Shown here piece after piece: positions 55,587 to 64,000 of a DNA stretch of 64,000 bases (positions are counted from its first letter, which is position 1; each line of letters starts with the position of its first letter). Below the pieces are notes generated by a model. The model was given only the letters and a program-made list of their open reading frames with translations. It made no database searches and had not been told where the DNA came from. This DNA is from Beijerinckia mobilis (lineage in GTDB: Bacteria; Pseudomonadota; Alphaproteobacteria; Rhizobiales; Beijerinckiaceae). The stretch is from the NCBI RefSeq assembly GCF_000745425.1, contig NZ_JQJH01000010.1, positions 1 to 64,000 on the forward strand, in the 5' to 3' direction. A program made the position numbers and the translations under genes.

Positions 55587-55693
55587 GAGAGCATTTTCTG
55601 ATTACGTTGAATCGCTTCCCAATTTTAGTATCCTGAAAATGCTTTGGTTTTTTGAGTAGGGCGTTTCTGGATTTATCTTAAACGCTCTAAAGC
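55587..55693. repeat. Composite palindromic repeat, copy F (full length, inverted)
   Basis: Opposite orientation to copy A. Read on the minus strand it gives GAGCGTTTAAG...CAGAAACGCC, a short linker, AGCATTTTC, then GGGAAGCGATTCAA and GAAAATGCTCTC. The outer arms AGCATTTTC/GAAAATGCT pair perfectly. It follows the aldo/keto reductase by 18 bases. Confidence 0.75.
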
Positions 55694-55941
55694 ACCCGCG
55701 ACCAATTCTATCCCTCGAAATATACTGTTAAAGAGGATGCGATCGCACCAACGATCGGTGAAATTGACATAGAGGATAACAATCTTCACGCAATCGACGA
55801 AGATATCTACTCCTGCCTCCTATGCGGCCGTTGTATCGAATGTTAGATTTTGTAAAGTATTTTTGATTTACATTTTGCATAATGACGCACATTGACTCAA
55901 AATGTTTGACCAGGGTCTGGGAAGGAAACAGGCGCAATTTA
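55694..55941. other. AT-rich spacer before the decaying cluster
   Basis: About 250 bases, markedly AT-rich from 55840 on. No gene; it may hold the former promoter of the radical SAM unit. Confidence 0.4.
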
Positions 55942-57073
55942 ATGTTGATTCCAAATCCTTATGCTTATCCCAATCATATTTCACGCTATCGCTGGTTGCG
56001 AAAGAATATTGGTATGGCTGGTCCCCAGCAATTATGACATCTCTGATAAGTGTAATCTCAGGCGCGAGGGATGTCTCTTTTTTGAAGGGGATGACTACGG
56101 GCGCTATAAAGATGCCAATGATGATTTATCTTGGGATTCTTTCTTCGCCGATGAAGCTTCGCGTCGGGTTAATTTCGCCTATATTGCGGGGGCGGAGCCA
56201 GGCCTGGAATTGAATCGTATACGTCTAGCTGCGAAACATATTCGCTCTGGTGTCGTCTTCACAAATGGAACACGACCTATTCCAGATGACGTCAATTATC
56301 AAATTCACATTTCTCTATGGGGTGGTCAAGAGCAAACTGAATATTTGCGCGTGGTCGACACGACTTCGAGGGCGATTCAGAATTATGCCGATGATCCGAG
56401 AGCCCATTTTGTTTATACCATTAACTCTGTGAATATTAACGAGATCTATAAAACTGCCCAACGGCTACATGATGCAGGACAGCGTCTTACATTTAGTTAT
56501 TTCAGTCCTACTGTTAAATATCTGCGTAAACTTGCGGACGGCACGGCCAATGATGGGGCGTTCTTCCGTTTCAGCCAAGCTGAACAGAATTTGGTCATGA
56601 CAGCCGACGATTTCCAACGCGCAAGACAGGCAATCGTGCAGGTTCTTTCTGATTTTAGGGAAACGATCGTTTATTCCCTGGACTATGATGACTGGATCTC
56701 TCATCCTGATGGCGTCTACACACTTGATCCGGAAACCGGTGTTGCCATTGATTGCGGCATGCGGCAGACGTTCCAACATCGTCACTACAATGTCGATTTA
56801 ACTCCATCTCAAGAAAAGTGTTGCTCACCTAATGTGAGTTGCAGTGGATGCCGTGCCTATGCGCAAGGCTATGGAACCTATCTTCACCGTTTCAGAGGAA
56901 GCAGACGGGATTCGATCCAATTCGCTCAATGGCTGGCTGTCTGGGAGTTGTGGGCGAGATTGTTCCTTGGGATTACGGTTCCGGAAAGTCTCGTTCCAGA
57001 GGGGCAAATGTCTCACGATCCTTCAAGGCCCCATCCTCGTCGTGATCTTTCGGCGCAATATGGGAATGCCTGA
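55942..57073 (+). pseudogene. Radical SAM protein, frameshifted and missing a cluster cysteine
   Basis: About 375 codons. From ATG 55942 the first 31 codons (ending NIGMAGPQQL) run into TGA at 56035; the rest lies in the next frame, joined near 56025-56037 to give ...QQL-x-DISDKCNL. The radical SAM motif reads CNLRREGC (56051-56074) where CxxxCxxC is required: the middle cysteine is Arg (CGC at 56063-56065, one transition from TGC). The body keeps radical-SAM barrel features (FTNGTRPIPDDVNYQIHISLWGG) and a C-terminal Cys group (EKCCSPNVSCSGC). Two independent lesions argue for loss of function. The original substrate is unknown; neighbours suggest glycan or surface-polymer modification. Confidence 0.75.
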
Positions 57074-57075
57074 AG

Positions 57076-57755
57076 ATGGCATCCAGCGATTTTCGATTGA
57101 AGGATTCCTCGAATTATCCGCCTATTTCACGGCCTGGACAAATCATTTTAATCGGTGCGGGGCGTGATGGGCACAATATGATCGGCCTCCTTGAATCTGC
57201 CGGTGTCAGGATCGAACACGTGCTTGATGACGCCGTGACCGGTCAGATCTAGGACGTGAAATTAAACCCATCCAAGGTTATGCAGGACCGATATGGGATG
57301 CTCTCATTGCAGTCGGATCAGCCGATGTCAGACGTGCTTTGGTCGAGCGCCTCTCCACTAAAGAATTTCGTTGGACAACTTATGTAGATCCAAACGCGGT
57401 GGTTTCTGCATATGCAACACTGGGTGACGGTTGTTTTGTCGCGCCATTTTCAGCTTTGGCCGATGTGGATGTTGCAGCACATGTGAAAATTGTTTCTCAT
57501 AGCGTCATAGGTGCAAGGGTGCGCATTGGAGCCTTCACCACAGTTGGTCCGCATGTTACAATTGCAAGCGATACAACAATTGGTGCAAATTGTATGATCG
57601 GGATGGGTGCGCGCATCGCTGCTGGTCTCCAAATTGGTGATGGCTGCGCCATTGCCCCGAATGCGGTGGTTCGACATGACATGCCGTCGGACCATATAGC
57701 GGTGGCTGAATTCCGGACCCGGATCGTGAAACGGCATTCCAGAAAAAGCCAATAG
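57076..57755 (+). pseudogene. NeuD/PglD-like acyltransferase, frameshifted
   Basis: The ATG at 57076, 2 bases after the radical SAM stop, opens MASSDFRLKDSSNYP and reaches the nucleotide-binding strand QIILIGAGRDGHNMIGLLE and VLDDAVTGQI, then TAG at 57250. The next frame carries on from 57252 (GREIKPIQGYAGPIWDAL) to a left-handed beta-helix of hexapeptide repeats (for example IGARVRIGAFTTVGPHVTIA and IGANCMIGMGARIAAG) ending at 57755. One missing base (or two extra) near 57250 explains this. Intact homologues acetylate sugars such as sialic acid or bacillosamine precursors. If translated from an internal start the C-terminal hexapeptide half could still fold. Confidence 0.8.
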
Positions 57756-57869
57756 TCAAACTACCTAAGAAGCATACTCTACGCGGCTTTCCAGGTTTTG
57801 GGGACTCTTCGTATACATCAACCCTCTTGATGTGAATGACAGGTTCAGCATGTCCGACCGGTACCGGTA
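57756..57869. other. Junction with no valid start for the glycosyltransferase
   Basis: The glycosyltransferase frame is open only from 57840 (TGA at 57837) and begins VRPVPVLIASRN without an ATG. The sequence upstream lacks a clear ribosome site, which suggests a lost N-terminus. Confidence 0.45.
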
Positions 57870-58595
57870 TTGATTGCGTCAAGAAATCGACCGCTTTATC
57901 TATGGGCGTGCTTGGACAGCCTTTTCCGCGCCACGCGTCATCCACATCGCTTCGTATTCGTCGATATGGGATCTGATGATCCTCTCGTACCGCGAGTGAT
58001 TGAAGGATTTCGTAGACGACAGATGTTCGATGAGATCGTCCGCATGGAGCGTGATGATCCGCGCCTGCTGATCGAGTTCGTGAAGAGACATCTCGATGAT
58101 TGGAGTCCTTATTTCGTTTATGTGGAGTCGGATGTTGTCGTCGAAGTCACGGAACCTTGTTGGTTGAAGCAATGGGTTGATTTGATGGACGCGAATCCCC
58201 AACTGGCTATGTTGGGATCTGCGATCAATACGTCTGATTTTATCGACCTTGATCAGGCTAAGGCTCTGCATCCTGATGAAGACGAGGTGACGTTACGACA
58301 ACGTATCAAGGCCATGAGTTCCGAACGAACACAAAATGTCGAAACAGCAAGAGACGAGGCCCTGTTTCGGCCGCATAATCCAGCTGGCCGATTCATGATG
58401 CTTCGAACCTCACCGCTTCGGGAAGTTGGTGCTGCGGAAGATCACACGTTACATTCCCGTTTGCGGGCGGCGGGATATGATACGGCGATTGCAACCAGAG
58501 TTCGTCATCGCCATCTCTCTCTTCTCCATCTTTATGATTATCCAGACTACGATCTGGAACGTCGAAACGCATATTTTCATAAATTGAATGAATGA
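57870..58595 (+). CDS. Family 2 glycosyltransferase, possibly N-terminally damaged
   Basis: 241 residues from the TTG at 57870. The GT2 (GT-A fold) opening is visible: (VPVL)IASRNRPLYLWACLDSLFRAT, then RFVFVDMGSDDPLV (nucleotide-sugar contact) and, further on, YFVYVESDVVVEV in the place of the DxD strand. C-terminal part with RHRHLSLLHLYDYPDY. No ATG is available in the frame, so the gene is either started at TTG or broken at the 5' end. It follows the acyltransferase and was probably part of the same operon. Sugar donor and acceptor unknown. Confidence 0.65.
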   Translation: MIASRNRPLYLWACLDSLFRATRHPHRFVFVDMGSDDPLVPRVIEGFRRRQMFDEIVRMERDDPRLLIEFVKRHLDDWSPYFVYVESDVVVEVTEPCWLKQWVDLMDANPQLAMLGSAINTSDFIDLDQAKALHPDEDEVTLRQRIKAMSSERTQNVETARDEALFRPHNPAGRFMMLRTSPLREVGAAEDHTLHSRLRAAGYDTAIATRVRHRHLSLLHLYDYPDYDLERRNAYFHKLNE

Positions 58596-59335
58596 GAGCG
58601 CTTCACAAATCCGTTTGATCTGCCGCAGGCATATGATGGCAGAAGCGAGGGTGGTGAATGCAAGATAGATATCAGCCCTTCGTTCATACCGTATGCTTAA
58701 TCATCGGAATCGGTTCATCCAGGCATGAGTGCGCTCGACCACCCAACGATGACGACCCAGCGTTTGGTTGTTGTCCCAACCGCCACGATGGTCATGGGAC
58801 TTGTCCGCATGCAGCTTGTCAGGCTTCTGGCGCGGGTGGGCAGGCCGGCTGTTGCACAAGGGTGGAAGAGCGTCCAGCGTCGGGGTGAGCATCTGGCTGT
58901 CGTGCTGATTGGCAGGTCCTATCAGCATACCAAGCAGTTTGGCGCGTGCGTCGACGACGAGATGGCGTTTGGTTCCGGGCCTCTCCCGATCTGTCGGGTT
59001 GGGACCCGTCGCGCCGCCCTTTTTTGCTAGAATGGAGGCACTGTCCAGCGCCAGTCGATCTGGCCTACACCTTGAAGACGCTCCAGGAGCACGCGGTGCA
59101 AGGCTGCCCAGACGCCGGCTTGCTGCCAATCACGTAAGCGGCGCCTGCAACTCATCCCCGAGCCACAGCCTATGTCGCATACCAACCATCGTCCTCGCAC
59201 CGTGCAGGGTGATTTCGCGAGGAACGCCCATTCATACAAAATCTCAACGAGAATGGCTGGTCTTGGCTTGCCCCGCGACTGCGGTGGCGATCCCCGTCGG
59301 ATCTCCCTGATCCACCGGTTGGGTTCAGGGAGAGT
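58596..59335 (-). pseudogene. Remnant of an IS5-type (IS1031/IS427-like) transposase
   Basis: Minus-strand transposase in pieces. An upstream piece carries GCGSGMSCRRRLRDWQQAGVW and ends at GQIDWRW; the next frame continues with LDSASILAKKGG, GPNPTDRERPGTKRHLVVD, KLHADKSHDHR and LGRHRWVVERTHAWMNRFR, and then meets TGA (58701-58703) where Arg is expected. In the same frame the normal end follows: LSIRYERRADIYLAFTTLASAIICLR. So there is one frameshift near 59048 (programmed or decay) and one nonsense codon. The catalytic-region LDSASILAKKGG and WVVERTHAW parts are kept. Ends could not be defined. It is a different group from the element at the left edge. Confidence 0.8.
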
Positions 59336-59340
59336 TGGTT

Positions 59341-59751
59341 CTATTCCGCCGGAACAATCACGTCGTCGGGCAGGGGACGCGGACGGCGATGATCGTCGAT
59401 TGCCACAAAGGTGAAGATGGCTTCTGTCACCTTTGTCGTATCCCGGCTGTCGCGGCTGCGCCGCCATGCCTCGACCTCGATCTGCATCGACGTGCGCCCG
59501 CGTTTGATCAATCGGGCAAACAGGCTCACCTCATCGCCGACGAAGACGGGGCTGTGAAACACCATGGCCTCGGCTTTGATGGTCGCCGCGCGGCCGCGCG
59601 AAATCAGGCTCGCGACGCTGCCCGCCGCCAAGTCCATTTGCGACATCAACCATCCACCGAAAATATCGCCAGCCGGATTGGTATCGGCAGGCATGGCGAT
59701 GGTGCGAATGACAGGGGCGCCGCTCGGCATGGAGGCTTCTTTAGCAAGCAT
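59341..59751 (-). CDS. Acyl-CoA thioesterase, hotdog fold (YciA-like)
   Basis: 136 residues. Hydrolyses acyl-CoA to free CoA. Begins MLAKEASMPSGAPVIRTIAMPADTNPAGDIFGGWLMSQMDLA (described; residues 1-42): the NPAGDIFGGWL stretch with its Asp is the YciA/BACH active-site helix. A later EVEAWRRSRDS strand is typical. The ATG at 59751 was chosen to fit the family; a longer frame exists upstream without sense. Its stop is only a few bases from the transposase remnant. Confidence 0.9.
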   Translation of the reverse strand: MLAKEASMPSGAPVIRTIAMPADTNPAGDIFGGWLMSQMDLAAGSVASLISRGRAATIKAEAMVFHSPVFVGDEVSLFARLIKRGRTSMQIEVEAWRRSRDSRDTTKVTEAIFTFVAIDDHRRPRPLPDDVIVPAE

Positions 59752-60048
59752 TGTCGATATCCTGATCGGAGGAAAGTCTTTCCTCCGCGAAAGCGAAACA
59801 GCCTTTCCTGAAAAATGGTGCCGGATATCTACCAGCTCCAAGCTTGGCCGGAAACGATCAAGATGGAAAAGGAGGTAGCGACAAATTGCATGGCTCATCC
59901 TTCATCATCTTGAAGGATGAGGTTATCTATCATTGATTTTTCACAGAAAAATAAAAACCAATCAGAGAGCGCTCCCTATAAGCTAGTCAATAGTCGCAGA
60001 TCACGTTTGCTTGAGAGCGTCTTCGCACCGCAGGAGAGACGCGTTTGC
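59752..60048. other. Short spacer
   Basis: 297 bases between two minus-strand genes. No gene seen. It contains the thioesterase promoter region. Confidence 0.4.
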
Positions 60049-62112
60049 TCAGGCGATATTGGCGGTGCTTTCGAGCGCCTCCACATCGTGCACGGGCAAT
60101 GAACAGGCCCCACCGGAACAGACGAAAGCCGTTGCCGTGTCACGGGCGAGCGTGGCCTGTGCCTTGACCGGATGGCTGTCCGGAAGCGCGTCGGAGCCGT
60201 CGAGATCCATCACCACGCGTTCGATGAAGGGCAGTTTCAGCGCCGCGCTATAGAGCGCCGAGCGATCGGGACCTGCAGTGACAACGTCGCGGATTCTGAG
60301 CCGCAGATCGAGGGCGTTCAAAATGCCCGCATGACCGACAAAGCTTGTCCTGACCGAAGGCGTGATGGCCTTGAACAAAGCATCGGCCTTGGCCAGCCAG
60401 CTGTCGTCACCGGAAAGTCCGGCAAGCCGGATCAGTGCGGTGAGATAGACCGGATGTGCGTTTGGAATGGCATCGTCTCCGGTCGGCGCCAGCCGAAGGA
60501 TGACGTCATCAGCATCCTTGGCGGCCATACAAAGGAGCCCGCTTTCCGGATCGAGATGGTAGCTTTCGAGTTGCGTCGCGAAAGTGATGGCCTCGGCGAG
60601 ATAATTCCGCGTCAGACTGGCCGAGACGGATGGCAGATTGCGTACCTCGTGCAAGGCGATAGCCGCCCGCATCATGGCAGCATAATCCAGCGCCATGGCG
60701 GGCGTTACCAGCACGCTGGCGCGCCAGCTGTGAGCCAGCCGTCTCACCCCTTGTTGATCAGTGAAATTCAGGGTGGAGAGGATGAAATCATAGGCCTTCG
60801 CAGCCATGAGGATCCATTCGGGCTCATCGAAAGCCGTCGCCGCATTGACCAATGAGGCGACCATCAGGCCATTCCAGTCGGCCATGATTTTGTCGTCGAG
60901 CCCCGGCCTTACGCGTTGTTCACGCGCGGCGAAAAGCTTGGCGCGCATCGGTGCCAAGCGGGCCTCCTCATCCTCATTCGGCCGGTGCGATTCGAGCCGA
61001 TTGAGGATGGTGACCATCACGCCCTGTTTTTCATCGGCCCAATTGCCGATCCTTCCGGCATTATAGAATTTGCCGAAATATTGCGCGTCTTCGAGACCCA
61101 GCGTTTTGACGAGCTCTTCCCAGACCCACACGTAAAATTTGCCTTCGACGCCCTCACTGTCGGCATCGAGCGAGGCGCAAAAGGCGCCTTCCGGCGATGT
61201 CATCTCGCGTTTTAGCCAGCCGACCGTCTCCTGCGCACGGATCTTGAACAGGTCATCATTGAATTCGCGGTAGCAGAGCGCGAGCATTTCAAGGATCTGC
61301 GCATTGTCGTAGAGCATTTTCTCGAAATGCGGAACGAGCCATCGCTCATCCGTCGAATAGCGGGCATAGCCGCCGCCGAGATGATCGTAGATGCCACCTT
61401 CCGACATACGGTCGAGCGTGTGCCGCACGAGATCGCGATAGGGCACTTTGCTGATCCGCGCTCCGGCGCGCCAGAGGAATTCAAACACCGGCATATTGGG
61501 GAATTTGGGTGAACCGCGCAGACCGCCATCCACCTGGTCGATGAAATTCACCACTTGCGGGGCGAGATTGTTGAGTTGCTCGATGCTGAGCGCCGCGCCT
61601 TCGTTCTCGGTCCGCTTGCCGAGACCTTCGCGCACGACCTCGGTATTCTTGGCGATGCGTTCCGGCTGTTTATGAAACGCTTCCGATACCGTCCGCAGAA
61701 CGGTGGCGAAAGCTGGCCGGCCGAAGGATTCGACCTTGGGGAAATAGGTGCCGCCCCAGAAAGGCTCGCCCTGCGGCGTGAGAAACATCGTCAAGGGCCA
61801 GCCGCCGCGTTCTCCGAAAGCGTGCAGGGCACTCATATAAATGTGGTCGATATCCGGACGCTCTTCGCGATCGACCTTGATATTCACGAAGAGCTCGTTC
61901 ATGACCTCGGCTGTCGCCGGATCTTCGAAGCTTTCATGCGCCATGACGTGGCACCAATGGCAGGCCGCATAGCCAACGGAAAGCAGGATTGGCTTATTTT
62001 GGGCCTGGGCTTCCTCCAGGGCGGCTTTGGTCCACATGCGCCAATGGACGGGATTATGCGCATGCTGCAGCAGATAGGGGCTGGCGGCTTGGCTCAGTTC
62101 ATTGGCTGACAT
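60049..62112 (-). CDS. DUF255 thioredoxin-fold protein (YyaL/SSP411-like)
   Basis: 687 residues, cytoplasmic. The N-terminal thioredoxin-like domain (about 1-165) begins NELSQAASPYLLQHAHNPVHW and has the CHWCHVM motif in GYAACHWCHVMAHESFEDP, followed by NELFVNIKVDREERPDIDHIYM. The rest is an alpha/alpha toroid related to N-acylglucosamine epimerases (GGIYDHLGGGYARYSTDERWLVPHFEKMLYDNAQ, described in part). Biochemical role not established; related human SSP411 is linked with sperm fluid balance. AAGAG lies before the ATG at 62112. Length matches the family. Confidence 0.93.
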   Translation of the reverse strand: MSANELSQAASPYLLQHAHNPVHWRMWTKAALEEAQAQNKPILLSVGYAACHWCHVMAHESFEDPATAEVMNELFVNIKVDREERPDIDHIYMSALHAFGERGGWPLTMFLTPQGEPFWGGTYFPKVESFGRPAFATVLRTVSEAFHKQPERIAKNTEVVREGLGKRTENEGAALSIEQLNNLAPQVVNFIDQVDGGLRGSPKFPNMPVFEFLWRAGARISKVPYRDLVRHTLDRMSEGGIYDHLGGGYARYSTDERWLVPHFEKMLYDNAQILEMLALCYREFNDDLFKIRAQETVGWLKREMTSPEGAFCASLDADSEGVEGKFYVWVWEELVKTLGLEDAQYFGKFYNAGRIGNWADEKQGVMVTILNRLESHRPNEDEEARLAPMRAKLFAAREQRVRPGLDDKIMADWNGLMVASLVNAATAFDEPEWILMAAKAYDFILSTLNFTDQQGVRRLAHSWRASVLVTPAMALDYAAMMRAAIALHEVRNLPSVSASLTRNYLAEAITFATQLESYHLDPESGLLCMAAKDADDVILRLAPTGDDAIPNAHPVYLTALIRLAGLSGDDSWLAKADALFKAITPSVRTSFVGHAGILNALDLRLRIRDVVTAGPDRSALYSAALKLPFIERVVMDLDGSDALPDSHPVKAQATLARDTATAFVCSGGACSLPVHDVEALESTANIA

Positions 62113-62222
62113 GAAAAACTCTTGAAGGTTCGCAACCTGGATCGACCTTCTTGTAAGCATGTCTCGGGCCGTTGCCAGCCTTCCATATGCATTCGGGTTG
62201 CTATGTGTCAATTTATAATAAC

Positions 62223-62918
62223 TTAGCTTCGCGCGGTTGCAAGTCGAAGTGTATCATTCAGTACCTTGCGGCAGAATTGAAGACTCAACAATGCATTGCT
62301 ACTCCCATTATCGCGACCGCGATGCCGTGTTGTGTCGTATTGAGAAATACATGTCACGAGAAGATTGGTCAAATAGCCATTTCCTTTTGATTTAACCGTC
62401 GATACCCCTTTTGACCGCGTGGCGCTGGAGGGTGACGCCACTGTTGCCTCATTCGCATTGTTGTTACCGACGAGGGCAACGAGCAGATCGCCATACTGAC
62501 TTAAAATCATCGCATAGGCATCATGGCCGATGACACCGTTCACGTAACTTTGGCATACTGCATAGAGGCCATCCCGAAGGGCGAGGATGCTAGCTGTCCG
62601 ACCTGCAAGTTGGAGGGCAGTTTCGGTTGTACTGATCTTAGATTGAGCTTCGCCTGTACCTTTATCACTGGCGGTCATCTTTGCCGATTGTTCGGCCAGT
62701 GTATTAAAGGTGACGGCATAATCCGGACTTGGCTCTGTGCAAACAATAGGCCAATAGGTGCCGTCTTGCTCAAGCCGTTGGCGTTCTGTGACCAAGCGCA
62801 GATTGCCAGTTGTCGCCAATGTTGGAATATCATTGAAGGTGAATTGGGTAACCCTAGCGCTTGGGGATGAGCATGCCGCAAGGAGCAGATAGAACAAAAA
62901 AACGAACTTGAAACGCAT
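62223..62918 (-). CDS. Putative lipoprotein, function unknown
   Basis: 231 residues. A signal sequence with lipobox LLAAC (Cys at about residue 16) indicates lipid anchoring. The mature part starts SSPSARVTQFTFNDIPTL and is mostly helical, with VCTEPSPDYAV and a Ser/Asn-rich linker near NNNANEATVASPSS. Cys pairs at about 60 and 122, and at about 189 and 215, may form disulfides. It resembles small lipoproteins found near phage or plasmid genes, but I cannot name a family. AGGTGGA lies just before the ATG. Confidence 0.75.
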   Translation of the reverse strand: MRFKFVFLFYLLLAACSSPSARVTQFTFNDIPTLATTGNLRLVTERQRLEQDGTYWPIVCTEPSPDYAVTFNTLAEQSAKMTASDKGTGEAQSKISTTETALQLAGRTASILALRDGLYAVCQSYVNGVIGHDAYAMILSQYGDLLVALVGNNNANEATVASPSSATRSKGVSTVKSKGNGYLTNLLVTCISQYDTTRHRGRDNGSSNALLSLQFCRKVLNDTLRLATARS

Positions 62919-63886
62919 ATTTCCACCTGTATAAGGCTAGCTATGATAGTCGTATAAAACAAAGCTAACATCCATTTATTGTCACGGAACAATAATCACC
63001 AGTATTTTTCAATTAGCTCAACCAAAAGTTGATATTTTAAGCTATTAGAGATATTGATATATATCGTAGAGATGATATTTGCCCTACGTCAAGTCCATAT
63101 CCAATGCACAATGTATATCTAGCGTAAAATATGTGCATGATATGCACTCGAGGCTTGGTTTCAAAAAAACGGTTCTTGACAGCTTTGATTTTGTATGTAA
63201 ACTTATTGCCTGCGTCAATTGTGTGTATGTGGCAATGTTGTTGTGTTGCTGGTGTGATTTTCTGTCCAAGCTGGCGGGTTCCTAGATTAATTGACGCGGT
63301 TTGTCTGAGCATCTGCCGATATTGCGGGTCTGGGCTATCTTAAGCCTTAGTAGTATGGCTTTTGATGGTGAGAGTGGAAATTTGTTGGCTGCTTGGGTTC
63401 TCTGGGGGCAGGGTTTTGTTTGGAAGTATTCCCTGATTGCCGGCTTACGTATTTTGTTTTGTGGTATCAAGGTCTGTTGTGGTCTTTTCTGGTTTCGCTT
63501 GCCTATATGTCGTTTTTGTAGCTTGCGTGTTTTTATTGTTTGCCATCCTTCGTGATGGTGATTGCTCTATTTGGTGCAGATGTATTTAATTTCGTGTTGT
63601 GTCCAGAGCGTATGTTTTTGTGTCTTTGTTTTGTATAACAATCGTGTTGTTTCGGAATCTGGAAATGATCAATTATTCACCATGTGATGATGTTTGATAT
63701 GTATATATCTGTGTAATTGTATTGATATATTTGTTTTAGTCTACTAGAAAGCACGAATGATCTGTCGGTGTCTGTTCTGGGGAGTTTTGCGTCATGGTGT
63801 GCCGGTAACGTAAAAATTGTCCCTTCAGGTATTGTTGGAGGGTGTAGCAGCTATGAATTGCTACGCTTTATCTGTTTGATTTATAA
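62919..63886. other. AT-rich, GT-skewed region without a convincing gene
   Basis: About 970 bases. From about 63160 the plus strand is unusually rich in G and T and poor in A and C, with T-rich tracts (for example 63405-63480, 63585-63660). Open frames of 60-85 codons exist (63301-63555, plus) but have many Cys/Phe/Trp codons from composition alone and no ribosome site. The skew is unlike the rest of the window. Likely non-coding or heavily degraded; possibly acquired DNA. Confidence 0.4.
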
Positions 63887-64000
63887 ATGAGTACTACAAT
63901 GGCAATCAATCATTTATGGGGTTGGCTCGCTTTGGGATTTGGTTGCTTGGTTTGGGGAGCGATTGCGGTTTCTCTGGGTCTGCACATCGATCTCAGGTCA
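63887..64000 (+). CDS. Start of a membrane protein, cut by the window edge
   Basis: Only 38 codons are present: ATG at 63887, MSTTMAINHLWGWLALGFG then a hydrophobic helix (CLVWGAIAVSLGL) and HIDLRS at the edge. The ORF stays open to the end. No strong ribosome site; a second ATG (codon 5) is possible. The hydrophobic segment suggests an inner-membrane or exported protein. Its family cannot be told. Confidence 0.35.
   Translation, partial: MSTTMAINHLWGWLALGFGCLVWGAIAVSLGLHIDLRS

Noticed and set aside
1-64000. CRISPR arrays, tRNA or rRNA genes
   Set aside because: No regularly spaced direct repeats and no cloverleaf with a TTCRA-type T loop were found. No 16S/23S/5S segments were recognised.

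Overview
The window reads as a chromosomal segment of an alphaproteobacterium. The protein families, GTG starts, GC-rich codon use, the serC-type leader upstream of serC, and the glyA-ribD-ribE order point to the order Hyphomicrobiales (Rhizobiales). A Beijerinckiaceae/Methylocystaceae-like relative is plausible, but this is inference from protein content, not a search result. Most of the window is ordinary housekeeping and metabolic sequence with short spacers.

Layout. 0-1.5 kb: an IS5-family transposase. 1.7-7.5 kb: a small conserved protein, a CGSG-type sulfurtransferase, a cysteine synthase, a ribosome-hibernation factor fused to a cold-shock domain, and an SDR enzyme. 8-13 kb: glyA, ribD, ribE and a Na+/H+ antiporter. 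13.4-16.3 kb: a two-gene, minus-strand unit encoding a SrpI-like (family 2A) encapsulin shell followed by a SufS-type cysteine desulfurase with a ~245-residue Pro/Ala/Gly/Ser-rich N-terminal extension. This is an encapsulated desulfurase and the most notable system here. 16.6-31 kb: an MFS transporter with its MarR regulator, xseA, a Kef-type antiporter, DUF3422, an omega-aminotransferase, a frameshifted DUF2214 membrane protein, a quinone oxidoreductase and a secreted hydrolase. 31-45.5 kb: rpsD, a TetR-type regulator, proC, ybjN, a YgjP-like metallopeptidase, hrpB, kup, mutS, a CMD-family protein and hrcA. 45.7-55.6 kb: a lone receiver-domain protein, a beta-barrel porin, serA, serC with its leader RNA, argG, a SWIB protein and an aldo/keto reductase. 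55.9-59.3 kb: a lower-GC patch of decaying genes (a radical SAM protein that lost a cluster cysteine, a frameshifted NeuD-like acyltransferase, and a GT2 glycosyltransferase without a good start) ending in a broken IS5-type transposase. 59.3-64 kb: a thioesterase, a DUF255 thioredoxin-fold protein, a lipoprotein, then about 1 kb of AT- and GT-rich sequence with no clear gene, and the start of a membrane protein cut by the window edge.

How parts fit together. Several genes concern sulfur, cysteine and serine: sulfurtransferase, cysteine synthase, encapsulated desulfurase, and serA/serC (serine feeds both GlyA and cysteine synthesis). Only the encapsulin-desulfurase pair is clearly one transcription unit. 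Five spacers carry full or partial copies of one composite inverted-repeat element. Strong hairpin terminators close several units.
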